From Acidobacteriaceae bacterium (GTDB taxonomy: Bacteria > Acidobacteriota > Terriglobia > Terriglobales > Acidobacteriaceae), in assembly GCA_031296355.1 (NCBI GenBank), contig JARLFX010000008.1, forward strand, positions 3,253-67,252: a stretch of 64,000 nt of DNA. The letters are read 5' to 3'. The notes under the pieces were generated by a model that worked only from the letters and a program-made list of their open reading frames with translations, had not been told where the DNA came from and did no database searches. Of the stretch, positions 53,091 through 60,234 are shown in pieces (position 1 is the stretch's first letter; every line of letters begins with the position of its first letter). The position numbers were made by a program, and so were the translations under genes.

Positions 53091-53612
53091 ATGAGGACCG
53101 ATTCGCTCCGGCTTCCGGTAAGGGTTCCCCCGCTTGAAACGCGATCGCTTTCCGGTCTTTCGGGTCGGGATGCCGCGGCCGGGAAGGAATCCGGCTTCAC
53201 CTTGCTGGAAGCGATCGTCGCCGTTGCCTTGTTGGCCGCGGTGCTGGTGCCGATTTATACCCTGATTGGTACGACACTCCATTCCGCCTTCCATCTCGGT
53301 GAGGTCAACCGAATGAATGAGGTTCAGTCGAACGCGCTGGAGGCCTTATCCGCCGTCAACCCGATGGTTCAGCCGACCGGGGATCTTGATCTCGGCCCTT
53401 ATCGCCTTCATTGGGAGAGCCAGCTTGTGCGCGGGCCGGCCGATGGCTCCGGCTACCCTCGCGGCACCAGCCTGTATCAACTGGGACTTTACGATATGGC
53501 GGTCTCGGTTCTCGATGCCTCTGGCGCGTCCTTGACGTCATTCACCGTTCGCCAGGTCGGTTCGCAGCAGATCCGCAATCTGACTTCGCCGTTCTCCGCG
53601 GGGTCAGGATAA
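53091..53612 (+). CDS. gspI: Minor pseudopilin GspI
   Basis: A 173-residue prepilin. A 34-residue leader ends in GKESG and is followed by FTLLEAIVAVALLAAVLVPIYTLIGT, the typical helix with Glu at +5. The globular part includes VNRMNEVQSNALEALSAVNP and a beta-rich end. GspI nucleates the tip complex with J and K. The ATG at 53091 has GGAGG upstream; a longer frame to 52983 overlaps gspH and has no ribosome site. The stop overlaps the gspJ ATG by one base (TAATG), a coupled arrangement. Identified by order and prepilin signature. Confidence 0.87.
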   Translation: MRTDSLRLPVRVPPLETRSLSGLSGRDAAAGKESGFTLLEAIVAVALLAAVLVPIYTLIGTTLHSAFHLGEVNRMNEVQSNALEALSAVNPMVQPTGDLDLGPYRLHWESQLVRGPADGSGYPRGTSLYQLGLYDMAVSVLDASGASLTSFTVRQVGSQQIRNLTSPFSAGSG

Positions 53613-54373
53613 TGATCCGCGGTCTTGCCCCAAGTCTCGATCGAGGTCTCAGCCAGGCCCGACGCTGGCCCTGGCTGTCTCGTGCCCGCGTTCAAGCAGG
53701 ATGGCTGGGTGCATCGCGATCCCCTGTCGCCAGATCCGGACACCAGGGAAGCACCGGCTTCACCCTCATTGAGGTCCTTGTCGTCCTTCTCATCGTCAGC
53801 ATGATCGTCACTGTTCTGATCAGTGGCCTAGGCCGGGTATTTCAATTGCGCAGTCGATTGGCGCCCTATCTCGATCGGGTCGAGGATGTTGGCATGTTGA
53901 CCGACTGGGTGCGCCATTCCATTGATGGTCTTGTCCCTGATTACGACGACGGCGCTCATAAATTCACAGGAACCGCGTCCGGTTTCAGTGGCTTAACCCT
54001 CCGCGCCCTCGATCAGCGTCTTGGGGAGCCGATTCCCCTTGGTTGGGAATTGGTCGACGACCAACAGGGACATACCATTCTGCGCTATCATGCCGCTGAC
54101 GGTTCGGTGATTGATGCCGCGGCCTGGACCGGTCCCGGCGTTTTTGCCTATCAGGGCAAAGACCATGCGTGGGTTGATACATGGCCACCACCCAGCAGTG
54201 AGTTTACCCTTGATGACACGGTTGGCAACGCTACGCGCGTCGACCCCCAACTCCCGACGCTGATCCGGTTGAGCGGTAGATTGGCGGACCATGATTGGAT
54301 CGTCATCGCCGCACCGCATGGCCCCACGAAACCGTTGTCGCGTGTTTCTGACTTCCTGAAGATGTTCCAATGA
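53612..54373 (+). CDS. gspJ: Minor pseudopilin GspJ
   Basis: A 253-residue prepilin. The leader is unusually long (about 48 residues, basic and tryptophan-rich) and ends in HQGSTG; the mature helix FTLIEVLVVLLIVSMIVTVLISGLGRVFQLRSRL has Glu at +5. The remainder matches the larger tip pseudopilin in length, with an extended beta region (GFSGLTLRALDQRLGEPIPLGWELVDDQQGHTILRYHAADG). The start ATG shares an A with the gspI stop, and its own stop overlaps the gspK start (ATGA). A frame opening at 53411 is antisense or shadow and not used. GspJ is the second-largest subunit of the tip. Confidence 0.88.
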   Translation: MIRGLAPSLDRGLSQARRWPWLSRARVQAGWLGASRSPVARSGHQGSTGFTLIEVLVVLLIVSMIVTVLISGLGRVFQLRSRLAPYLDRVEDVGMLTDWVRHSIDGLVPDYDDGAHKFTGTASGFSGLTLRALDQRLGEPIPLGWELVDDQQGHTILRYHAADGSVIDAAAWTGPGVFAYQGKDHAWVDTWPPPSSEFTLDDTVGNATRVDPQLPTLIRLSGRLADHDWIVIAAPHGPTKPLSRVSDFLKMFQ

Positions 54374-55425
54374 AATTCCGTATCACGCAAGGCGGCTTCA
54401 TTCTGGTCGCTACATTGTGGGTCATTGCGGCCTTATCTTTGGTGGTAGCGATGGCAACATCATGGGTGTCTGAAAGCGTTGATCGAACGTTGAGACGCCG
54501 AAATCAGATAGAAACGGACCGACTTCTTTTTAGCACTCAATCTGAATTATTATATTTGATTTCAACTCAATATTTTAGCAACAGAGGCCTCGAAATTGGA
54601 AATAGCCTTCAGGCACGATTGAAGCAAATGCTTGACCCCATGGCGGCATTGGAGCTCGGGCAGACGTTTATTGCACTTGATAATAGACCCTATAAATTGA
54701 ACGGTGTGACTGTTCAATTTCAAGACAGTCGGGGTCTCATAAATCTTAATTTTGCAAGCCAGGATGACATCTATCGTCTCCTTGGGTCTGTCAATGTCCC
54801 GGCGGAAGATCGTGGCCCGTTGATCGCCAAGCTCAAGGATTACATGGAGCCTGGCGATCTGATTCGCCTCAACGGGGCGAAGACGCCGGACTACCTGGCC
54901 GCGGGAAAACTGCCACCCAGCGGAGCCCCCTTGAGCACGCCCTGGGAGATCTGGCGAGTCCTGGACTGGGATCAGCAAGACGCCCTTCGCGACCCCTCCG
55001 GCTCCTGGTTCCAGTCGACGAGCACGACGCGATCGGTTGGCATCAATCTGAATACCGCCCCGGAAGCGGTACTCGACATCATTCAGGGGATGACACCCAA
55101 CGCGGTCAAGGCCCTGATGGATTATCGCGCCCAGACACCGCTTCAGAATACCAATCAGGCCCAGGCCTTGACGGGGGTCGGCTTTACCGACGATCCTCTC
55201 CACTATATTATGTTTCCTGCTGATAGCTTGCGCGTGACCATGAAGGCAAAGGGAGGATACAACATGACCCGGACCTTCGCTGTCAGTGTCACACCGCAGT
55301 CGACGCAGGGACCCTGGCGTATTGACTTCATGATCGATCTCCCATCAAAGTCGACCAATGAAACCGACCAAGACACTGACATCCCGGATCTCCCGACCTC
55401 CCCGCTTGTTTCTGCAGGGCCGTAA
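54370..55425 (+). CDS. gspK: Tip pseudopilin GspK
   Basis: A 351-residue protein. It begins with a short leader (MKFRITQGG) and a helix FILVATLWVIAALSLVVAMATSW, which lacks Glu at +5 as expected for GspK, the pseudopilus cap. The rest is the GspK alpha domain, including VQFQDSRGLINLNFASQDDIYRLL, IAKLKDYMEPGDLIRLNGAK, INLNTAPEAVLDIIQGMTPNAVKALMDYR and LRVTMKAKGGYNMTRTFAVSV. NTAPEAVL is a family hallmark. Start overlaps gspJ as ATGA. The gspL frame starts inside its last 68 bases. Confidence 0.93.
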   Translation: MKFRITQGGFILVATLWVIAALSLVVAMATSWVSESVDRTLRRRNQIETDRLLFSTQSELLYLISTQYFSNRGLEIGNSLQARLKQMLDPMAALELGQTFIALDNRPYKLNGVTVQFQDSRGLINLNFASQDDIYRLLGSVNVPAEDRGPLIAKLKDYMEPGDLIRLNGAKTPDYLAAGKLPPSGAPLSTPWEIWRVLDWDQQDALRDPSGSWFQSTSTTRSVGINLNTAPEAVLDIIQGMTPNAVKALMDYRAQTPLQNTNQAQALTGVGFTDDPLHYIMFPADSLRVTMKAKGGYNMTRTFAVSVTPQSTQGPWRIDFMIDLPSKSTNETDQDTDIPDLPTSPLVSAGP

Positions 55426-56431
55426 CGGCGTTTCGGTTCCAACGCAGCGATTCGGGCGGCGCTACTGGGTCCTTGGGCGCTCTTTTTGTCGGTTCGGAAA
55501 CTTTCCGCTGCTCGAGGGCGGAAATGATGGCCGCCGCCTTGCCGCCTTGCAGTTGCGAATCAAGGAATGGTCACCATTCGAGACAACCGGCTCCCATATC
55601 CATCTGGTTGGGGATCGGGCGTTGATCTGGGTCTGGGATCAAGCTCTGGCGCTTCAATCGATGGCGACGGTGCGGCAACGCAGCGATAAGTTTCGTCTGA
55701 TCCCCGAGACCTGTCTGCGTCAGCCCATCAGTAACGGTTTGGGCCTTCTCAAATCGATGGATGGCTGCGAAGGCCAGTACTGGCGAGAGGGGGAATTGGT
55801 CAGCAGTCGATGGTGGCCGCAGTTACCGGATGAGGCCGAGTGGCTGATGTTTCAGCATGCTGCCGGAGTCGATCCCGACCAGATCTCCGGCTTTGTGCCC
55901 CCATTCGCGCCGGTGTCATGGTTGGCCCGCCCCTGGACCCGGGGCATCGAGAATCACACGCTGAAACGCCATCGGGTCGACCCGATACAAATGACGGCCT
56001 TGTTGGCGGCGTTCGCCTTGGCTGGTTATGCCTATCTCGGAGCCCAGTGGCTGCGTATTGATCAGGCGAGGTCCGATCTTGTCGATGTCGTAGCGACTCT
56101 AACCAAGACAAATCACCCAATTGTGGTCGACCGCATCGCGGCACAAAGCAGCCTGCAGATGGTTCAGGGGTTGGTTTCTCTTGATCCCTATCCGAATCCT
56201 CTGGAAATATTGGCTCGTATTGCCGAGAAGATACCAACCAATGGCAGCAAACTGGCTGACATGAACTACCAGACAGGCGATTTACAATTTACGGTTGTTT
56301 CTCCGCAGTCGCCAGATACGGCCTTTTACGTTCGTACCTATGAAGGGGTGAAAGGATTCTCGGATGTCAGTGCCGATCGTGGAAATGATGATCGCAGTTT
56401 GCATATGCATATGCGGGTACTACAGAAATGA
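55358..56431 (+). CDS. gspL: Type II secretion protein GspL-like
   Basis: A protein of up to 357 residues. The cytoplasmic part (about 1-205) is weakly similar to the GspL actin-like domain in general character only. A transmembrane helix (about 211-232, MTALLAAFALAGYAYLGAQWL) is followed by a periplasmic ferredoxin-like domain (LEILARIAEKIPTNGSKLADMNYQTGDLQFTVVSPQSPDTAFYVRTYEG). The position between gspK and gspM and this topology support GspL, which couples GspE to the platform. The start is uncertain: the ATG at 55358 has no ribosome site and lies 68 bases inside gspK. The sequence is more divergent than the other Gsp proteins. Confidence 0.75.
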   Translation: MKPTKTLTSRISRPPRLFLQGRNGVSVPTQRFGRRYWVLGRSFCRFGNFPLLEGGNDGRRLAALQLRIKEWSPFETTGSHIHLVGDRALIWVWDQALALQSMATVRQRSDKFRLIPETCLRQPISNGLGLLKSMDGCEGQYWREGELVSSRWWPQLPDEAEWLMFQHAAGVDPDQISGFVPPFAPVSWLARPWTRGIENHTLKRHRVDPIQMTALLAAFALAGYAYLGAQWLRIDQARSDLVDVVATLTKTNHPIVVDRIAAQSSLQMVQGLVSLDPYPNPLEILARIAEKIPTNGSKLADMNYQTGDLQFTVVSPQSPDTAFYVRTYEGVKGFSDVSADRGNDDRSLHMHMRVLQK

Positions 56432-57057
56432 GTAAATCGGCTATCTCCATTTCTGGGTCTGGTGCATTTGGGAATATTATTAGTCAAGCAAAAAGCAATC
56501 CTCGCATTGGTTACGGAATAGCGATCGCTGTTATTTTATCGTTGGCAACGGGTCTTTTGTATTTTAGCGATTTTGTGGACTCGGATCGGCAAGCGCTTGT
56601 TGAGTTGCAGCATCAGAAATCTCAGCTGGAAGCCCTGGCCCGGGACCATGATTGGGGCAATCGTCACCAGCAGGCCGAAGCTCTGAGCGTGCAACTCCAA
56701 TCCCGGCTCTGGGAGGCCGAGACCGATGGTTTAGCACGAGCCAGTTTTCTGGATTGGCTGCGCGGCTTGGCGACGTCGAACGGCGTCGACAAAATTGACG
56801 TCCATGTCGAGATCGATTCAAATTCGACCAATGCCCTCAAGAGCCGTAAAATGTCGGGAACGCTCGCCGGCAGTTTCACACCGCAAAGTTTGGAAGCCTT
56901 GTTGGATCAATTGTTACGTTCCGACCGGATGATCATTATCGAACGGCTGCGGATCCAGCTGATGCCATTGCCAAGAATAGAAATGATGGTGTCAACCTAT
57001 CTCAGGCCGGGAACAAAAGCGGAAAAACCTCAAAAAATTCAGTTAAAGGGACCATGA
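56428..57057 (+). CDS. gspM: Type II secretion protein GspM-like
   Basis: A 209-residue bitopic inner-membrane protein. A short cytoplasmic end is followed by a helix (about 30-50, YGIAIAVILSLATGLLYFSDFV), a coiled-coil stretch rich in Gln and Leu (DRQALVELQHQKSQLEALARDHD) and a periplasmic ferredoxin-like domain (KIDVHVEIDSNSTNALKSRKMSGTLAGSFTPQSLEALLDQLLRSDRMIIIERLRIQL). This is the expected architecture of GspM, the partner of GspL. Start and stop both overlap neighbours as ATGA. Assigned by topology, fold pattern and operon place. Confidence 0.8.
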   Translation: MSKSAISISGSGAFGNIISQAKSNPRIGYGIAIAVILSLATGLLYFSDFVDSDRQALVELQHQKSQLEALARDHDWGNRHQQAEALSVQLQSRLWEAETDGLARASFLDWLRGLATSNGVDKIDVHVEIDSNSTNALKSRKMSGTLAGSFTPQSLEALLDQLLRSDRMIIIERLRIQLMPLPRIEMMVSTYLRPGTKAEKPQKIQLKGP

Positions 57058-57605
57058 TCATGGCGATCGGAAGCCCGACTCGTCTCGCTCTCCTTGCCAT
57101 GGTTCTGATTGGCGCATCCGCGGTCACCGGTTGGGTGCTTGATGAGGATGAAAAACCCACCAAGGTCGTGAATGCTGCGTCAGATGTATGGCAGTTACCG
57201 AAGTGGCAGCCGCCGGTCACGGAAGCGCCACTTCGGCTGCTACAATCGCGGCAACCATGGGGCCCCGAGCAACCGGCTATTGATCCCGCGGCTGCCGCTG
57301 CTGCCGCCGCGGCAGCCGCAGCGGCAGCGGCGAACGTCGCCGCTGCCGCTGCATCGCCACCGCCGCCGGCGATCATACCAACGCCGACGGTCTGGCACCT
57401 GGTCGGCATCATCAACGAGACACATGGCTCTTTGCTGATTCTGATGGTAAAAGAGCCGGGGCAAGGAGTCTTTTCACCCCGCTACCGCCATGTTGGCGAG
57501 CAATTACCGGATGGCAGCACGATCAAGGCCATTGCCGGAAATGGCATCACAATCGATGCTAATGGAAAAGCACAGTTTATCACCCTTTTTCCTCTCAACA
57601 TTTAA
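57054..57605 (+). CDS. GspC/XpsN-like protein with poly-alanine linker
   Basis: A 183-residue bitopic protein. An N-terminal helix (LALLAMVLIGASAVTGWVL) is followed by a linker with 15 Ala in a row, then Asn-Val and five more Ala, and a Pro-rich hinge. The C-terminal domain (TVWHLVGIINETHGSLLILMVKEPGQGVFSPRYRHVGEQLPDGSTIKAIAGNGITIDANGKAQFITLFPLNI) has the character of the GspC homology region that docks the secretin N0 domain. Its place between gspM and gspD matches xpsN in Xanthomonas. The linker would span the periplasm flexibly or as a helix. The start overlaps gspM (ATGA); a second ATG two codons on is possible. GspC versus PilP-like naming is uncertain. Confidence 0.7.
   Translation: MIMAIGSPTRLALLAMVLIGASAVTGWVLDEDEKPTKVVNAASDVWQLPKWQPPVTEAPLRLLQSRQPWGPEQPAIDPAAAAAAAAAAAAAAANVAAAAASPPPPAIIPTPTVWHLVGIINETHGSLLILMVKEPGQGVFSPRYRHVGEQLPDGSTIKAIAGNGITIDANGKAQFITLFPLNI
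57288..57347. repeat. GCN tract forming a long palindrome (poly-Ala linker)
   Basis: Twenty of 22 codons here encode Ala with all four GCN codons used. The segment folds on itself: CTGCCG at 57301-57306 pairs with CGGCAG at 57310-57315, and GCTGCCGCTG at 57291-57300 with CAGCGGCAGC at 57319-57328. The antisense frame is also poly-Ala. The tract is likely to be prone to length change. Confidence 0.75.
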
Positions 57606-57614
57606 GGTTCACGC

Positions 57615-59792
57615 GTGTCCGGGTCATATCCTAGCCGGAACTTGGTTCCGGGCTTGCCACTTGTCGTGGCATCGTTGAGCCTTTTTGGTTGCGCCGAAAA
57701 GCCGCCGACGGAAACCATTACGCTTCCGCAATCCTTGTCGTACCCAGCACCAACGCGACCGCAAGCACCTCCAGCAACGGTCGATGTTCTGGGGGGCCCT
57801 CAAGGTGAACACGGCACGGTTGTCCGTCGTGGACCGATGACGCCAACTCCGCCAGTGGCGACACAGCCCAGTACGGCGGAAAGTGATCTGCCCTTGGGGT
57901 CGGAACCGGTCAGCGTCTCCATGGAGCAGATGCCGCTACCGACTTTCATCAACGCGCTGCTCGGTGACGCGCTGAAGCTTGATTTTACGATCGACCCCCG
58001 TGTTGCCCAACGCGGCGACATTGTCACGATGCGAACCGCAGGACCGCGGACACCACACGAACTGCTGGCGCTCGGGCGTCAGGTTCTTGCCAATTATGAC
58101 GTCAAAATGTTCTGGCGTGCGCACGTCATGCACGTCGTCATGGCCGATTCGCCCGATACCGATATTCCTGAGATCATCCGCAGTCGGAGTTTGCCCGAGG
58201 TTTCGAGCAACCTCCGACCGATCTTCCAGTATTATCAGGTCGCAAATGTTCCGGTTAACGACCTGATGACCTTGCTGACGGCGACGCTGGGTAACAGGGT
58301 CCACCTGACCCCGGTCCCAACCACCAACGCCGTGGTTCTTGTCGGAACCGGCGACGACGTCCGGTCCGCGATCGAGATGCTTCAGGTCCTGGATCAGCCG
58401 CGGATGTCCGGGCGGCGCAGTTTGCGCATCGAACCGGTCTACTGGACAGCCGCGGCCTTGGCGGACAAGCTGACAGAAATCCTGCGGGCCCAAGGCTATC
58501 AGGTTGGTAGCGCCACCCCGACCACGACGGCCAACGCGCCCGCGAGTTCGACGGCGATCACCATCCTGGCGGTCCCGCCGGTCAATGCGGTCGTTGCCTT
58601 TGCTCTTGACGATTCCGTATTGGCCTTGATCGAACAATGGGCCCGGGATCTGGATCGTCCGGCGCACGTCGATCCGAATCGCCGGATCTTCGTCTATAAT
58701 GTCCGCAATACCACGGCAGAAAGTCTCGGTGCGATCGTGTCCGGCGTCTTGACGGGGATCACCTCAAGCGCAACAGCCGGCGGGGCTCAGGCAAAAGCAC
58801 CCGACGCGGGTGGTGCCGTGACGGCGGGTGCATCGCCGACCGCTGCGGCCGCTACAGCGTCTGCCGCGTCTGCGGCATCGGTCGCCACACCATCGCGCTT
58901 TATTGTTGATTCCGCTCGTAATGCCCTGGTTTTCCTCGGGTCCGCCGAGGATTATGCCGAAGTTCGGCCTTTGCTGGAAAATCTGGATCGAACGCCGAAG
59001 GAAGCCTTGATCGAAGCAACAGTAATAGAAGTTGGCCTGAACGATGAGACCCAGCTTGGGGTCGAATGGTCTTTGGCGCTGGGGCTCGGCGGCCAGTATG
59101 CCGCCAAGGCTTCAACGTTGGGCGACCTCGGGACTCCCAGTACCTCTGGACTCAATGTGACGATCCTGAATAATGGCTCTGAAAAAGCACTCCTCCATGC
59201 CCTGACCACCCATAACCCAACCAGCGTTCTGTCGACTCCCCGACTGCTGGCGCGCAGCGGTACCGAAGCGAAAATCACGGTTGGTGCCCAAGTCCCGGTT
59301 CTGTCCAGCGAATATTCAAACGGCACGAGCTCGGGGACAGGAACGAGTATTCTTCAAAGCATTCAATATGTTAACACGGGCGTTATCCTCACGGTGAAGC
59401 CGGTGGTGCAGGGCGCGGACCGGATCGACCTGGAAATCTCGCAGGAAGTCAGCCAAGCGGAAACGACAACGACGTCGTCTATTTCCAGCCCGACAATTAG
59501 CAAGCGTGAAGTCAAGACGCAGCTTTCACTGAAGGACGGTTCTACAGTCCTTCTAGGCGGAATGATCTCAAATACTGTTGGCAATTCAGAAACGGGGGTG
59601 CCCGGATTGATGGATATTCCTTATCTGGGATCACTGTTCCGCTATCAAGACATTACTCATAAGAAGACGGAATTGTTAGTATTTATCACGCCTTATATCA
59701 TACAGGATGGCGACGATGCCGATCGTATTACCAAAGTCTTTCGCGACCGGATCGGCAGCCTCGCTGTGCCGAACAAGGATTTGAAATGGTAA
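57615..59792 (+). CDS. gspD: Type II secretion secretin GspD
   Basis: A 725-residue outer-membrane channel subunit. A signal with a lipobox-like SLFGC at about residue 22 suggests that it is a lipoprotein. N0 (about 95-180, VSMEQMPLPTFINALLGDALKLDFTIDPRV), N1 (about 200-260), N2 and N3 domains follow, with an Ala/Ser/Thr-rich insertion in N3 (about 385-425). The secretin core shows VLSTPRLLARSGTEAKITVGAQVPVLSS, VNTGVILTVKPVV, TQLSLKDGSTVLLGGMISN and GVPGLMDIPYLGSLFRYQDITHKKTELLVFITPYII. The start is a GTG with AAGG upstream. It follows the GspC-like gene by nine bases and ends the operon. No GspS pilotin is seen; self-piloting via its own lipid is plausible. Confidence 0.94.
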   Translation: MSGSYPSRNLVPGLPLVVASLSLFGCAEKPPTETITLPQSLSYPAPTRPQAPPATVDVLGGPQGEHGTVVRRGPMTPTPPVATQPSTAESDLPLGSEPVSVSMEQMPLPTFINALLGDALKLDFTIDPRVAQRGDIVTMRTAGPRTPHELLALGRQVLANYDVKMFWRAHVMHVVMADSPDTDIPEIIRSRSLPEVSSNLRPIFQYYQVANVPVNDLMTLLTATLGNRVHLTPVPTTNAVVLVGTGDDVRSAIEMLQVLDQPRMSGRRSLRIEPVYWTAAALADKLTEILRAQGYQVGSATPTTTANAPASSTAITILAVPPVNAVVAFALDDSVLALIEQWARDLDRPAHVDPNRRIFVYNVRNTTAESLGAIVSGVLTGITSSATAGGAQAKAPDAGGAVTAGASPTAAAATASAASAASVATPSRFIVDSARNALVFLGSAEDYAEVRPLLENLDRTPKEALIEATVIEVGLNDETQLGVEWSLALGLGGQYAAKASTLGDLGTPSTSGLNVTILNNGSEKALLHALTTHNPTSVLSTPRLLARSGTEAKITVGAQVPVLSSEYSNGTSSGTGTSILQSIQYVNTGVILTVKPVVQGADRIDLEISQEVSQAETTTTSSISSPTISKREVKTQLSLKDGSTVLLGGMISNTVGNSETGVPGLMDIPYLGSLFRYQDITHKKTELLVFITPYIIQDGDDADRITKVFRDRIGSLAVPNKDLKW

Positions 59793-59863
59793 CAATTGCG
59801 ACCATTATCCACCGCTGTTGTGAAGGGGTGGTCGCCGTGGTTTGCAGTGAGGGAGAGCGGTCT

Positions 59864-59900
59864 GGAGAAAATCAGCGCCTTGGTGCGAGAAAATCAGCGC
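59864..59900. repeat. 15-bp direct repeat, period 22
   Basis: GAGAAAATCAGCGCC occurs at 59864-59878 and again at 59886-59900. Its first 13 bases also occur at 47094. Repeats of this kind are found at the ends of some IS families (IS21-like ends carry several internal repeats), but no transposase is present. Confidence 0.6.
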
Positions 59901-60023
59901 CATTTGATTGCTGTTGTCGCGTTCGGTAAATGATCGCTCTAAGACAAAGGGTCTTGGTGTGGGATTTATGCCAAAGCCCGGCCTGTTCCCAAGCCCTCTG
60001 GCCCGGTTTTGCCATATTTTGGA

Positions 60024-60051
60024 TTGACAGATGATACAAACCAGTTAAAAC
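60024..60051 (+). promoter_or_regulatory. Candidate promoter for the surface protein gene
   Basis: A consensus TTGACA (60024-60029) is followed after 16 bases by TAAAAC (60046-60051). The -35 is perfect and the -10 moderate. It lies about 185 bases before the ATG at 60235 in an otherwise AT-rich stretch. Confidence 0.4.
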
Positions 60052-60141
60052 GCTTAACGGATGAAATTGGGGGCTACCATGGCGGGGATGTGGTTGCTGG
60101 GTCTAGAACGGCCGTGTATCATTTCCGCTGAAAAGCCCAAG

Positions 60142-60161
60142 GGTAACGCAACGGTAACGCA
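60142..60161 (+). promoter_or_regulatory. Tandem GGTAACGCA repeat, possible operator
   Basis: GGTAACGCA at 60142-60150 is repeated at 60153-60161, a spacing of 11 bases (about one helical turn). It lies within the presumed leader of the surface protein transcript, or near a promoter for it. Confidence 0.35.
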
Positions 60162-60234
60162 GACAGTCGGTTAGGGTTTGTGTTACAAGCCGCCCGTCTA
60201 TCGCCGATTAATCGATCTTAAGGAGAACGAAAGC

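Larger units (their letters stand above)
59793..60234. other. Control region between gspD and the surface protein gene
   Basis: These 442 bases carry a possible hairpin (GCGACCA at 59798-59804 with TGGTCGC at 59829-59835), the direct repeat at 59864-59900, a candidate promoter and the GGTAACGCA repeat listed separately. No gene is supported. Confidence 0.55.

Noticed and set aside
57288..57347. CRISPR-like or microRNA-like repeat structure
   Set aside because: The repeat is an in-frame alanine codon tract within a conserved operon, with no spacers.
57002..57415. Minus-strand frame with its own poly-alanine stretch
   Set aside because: A consequence of the self-complementary GCN tract in the GspC-like gene, with no other gene-like features.
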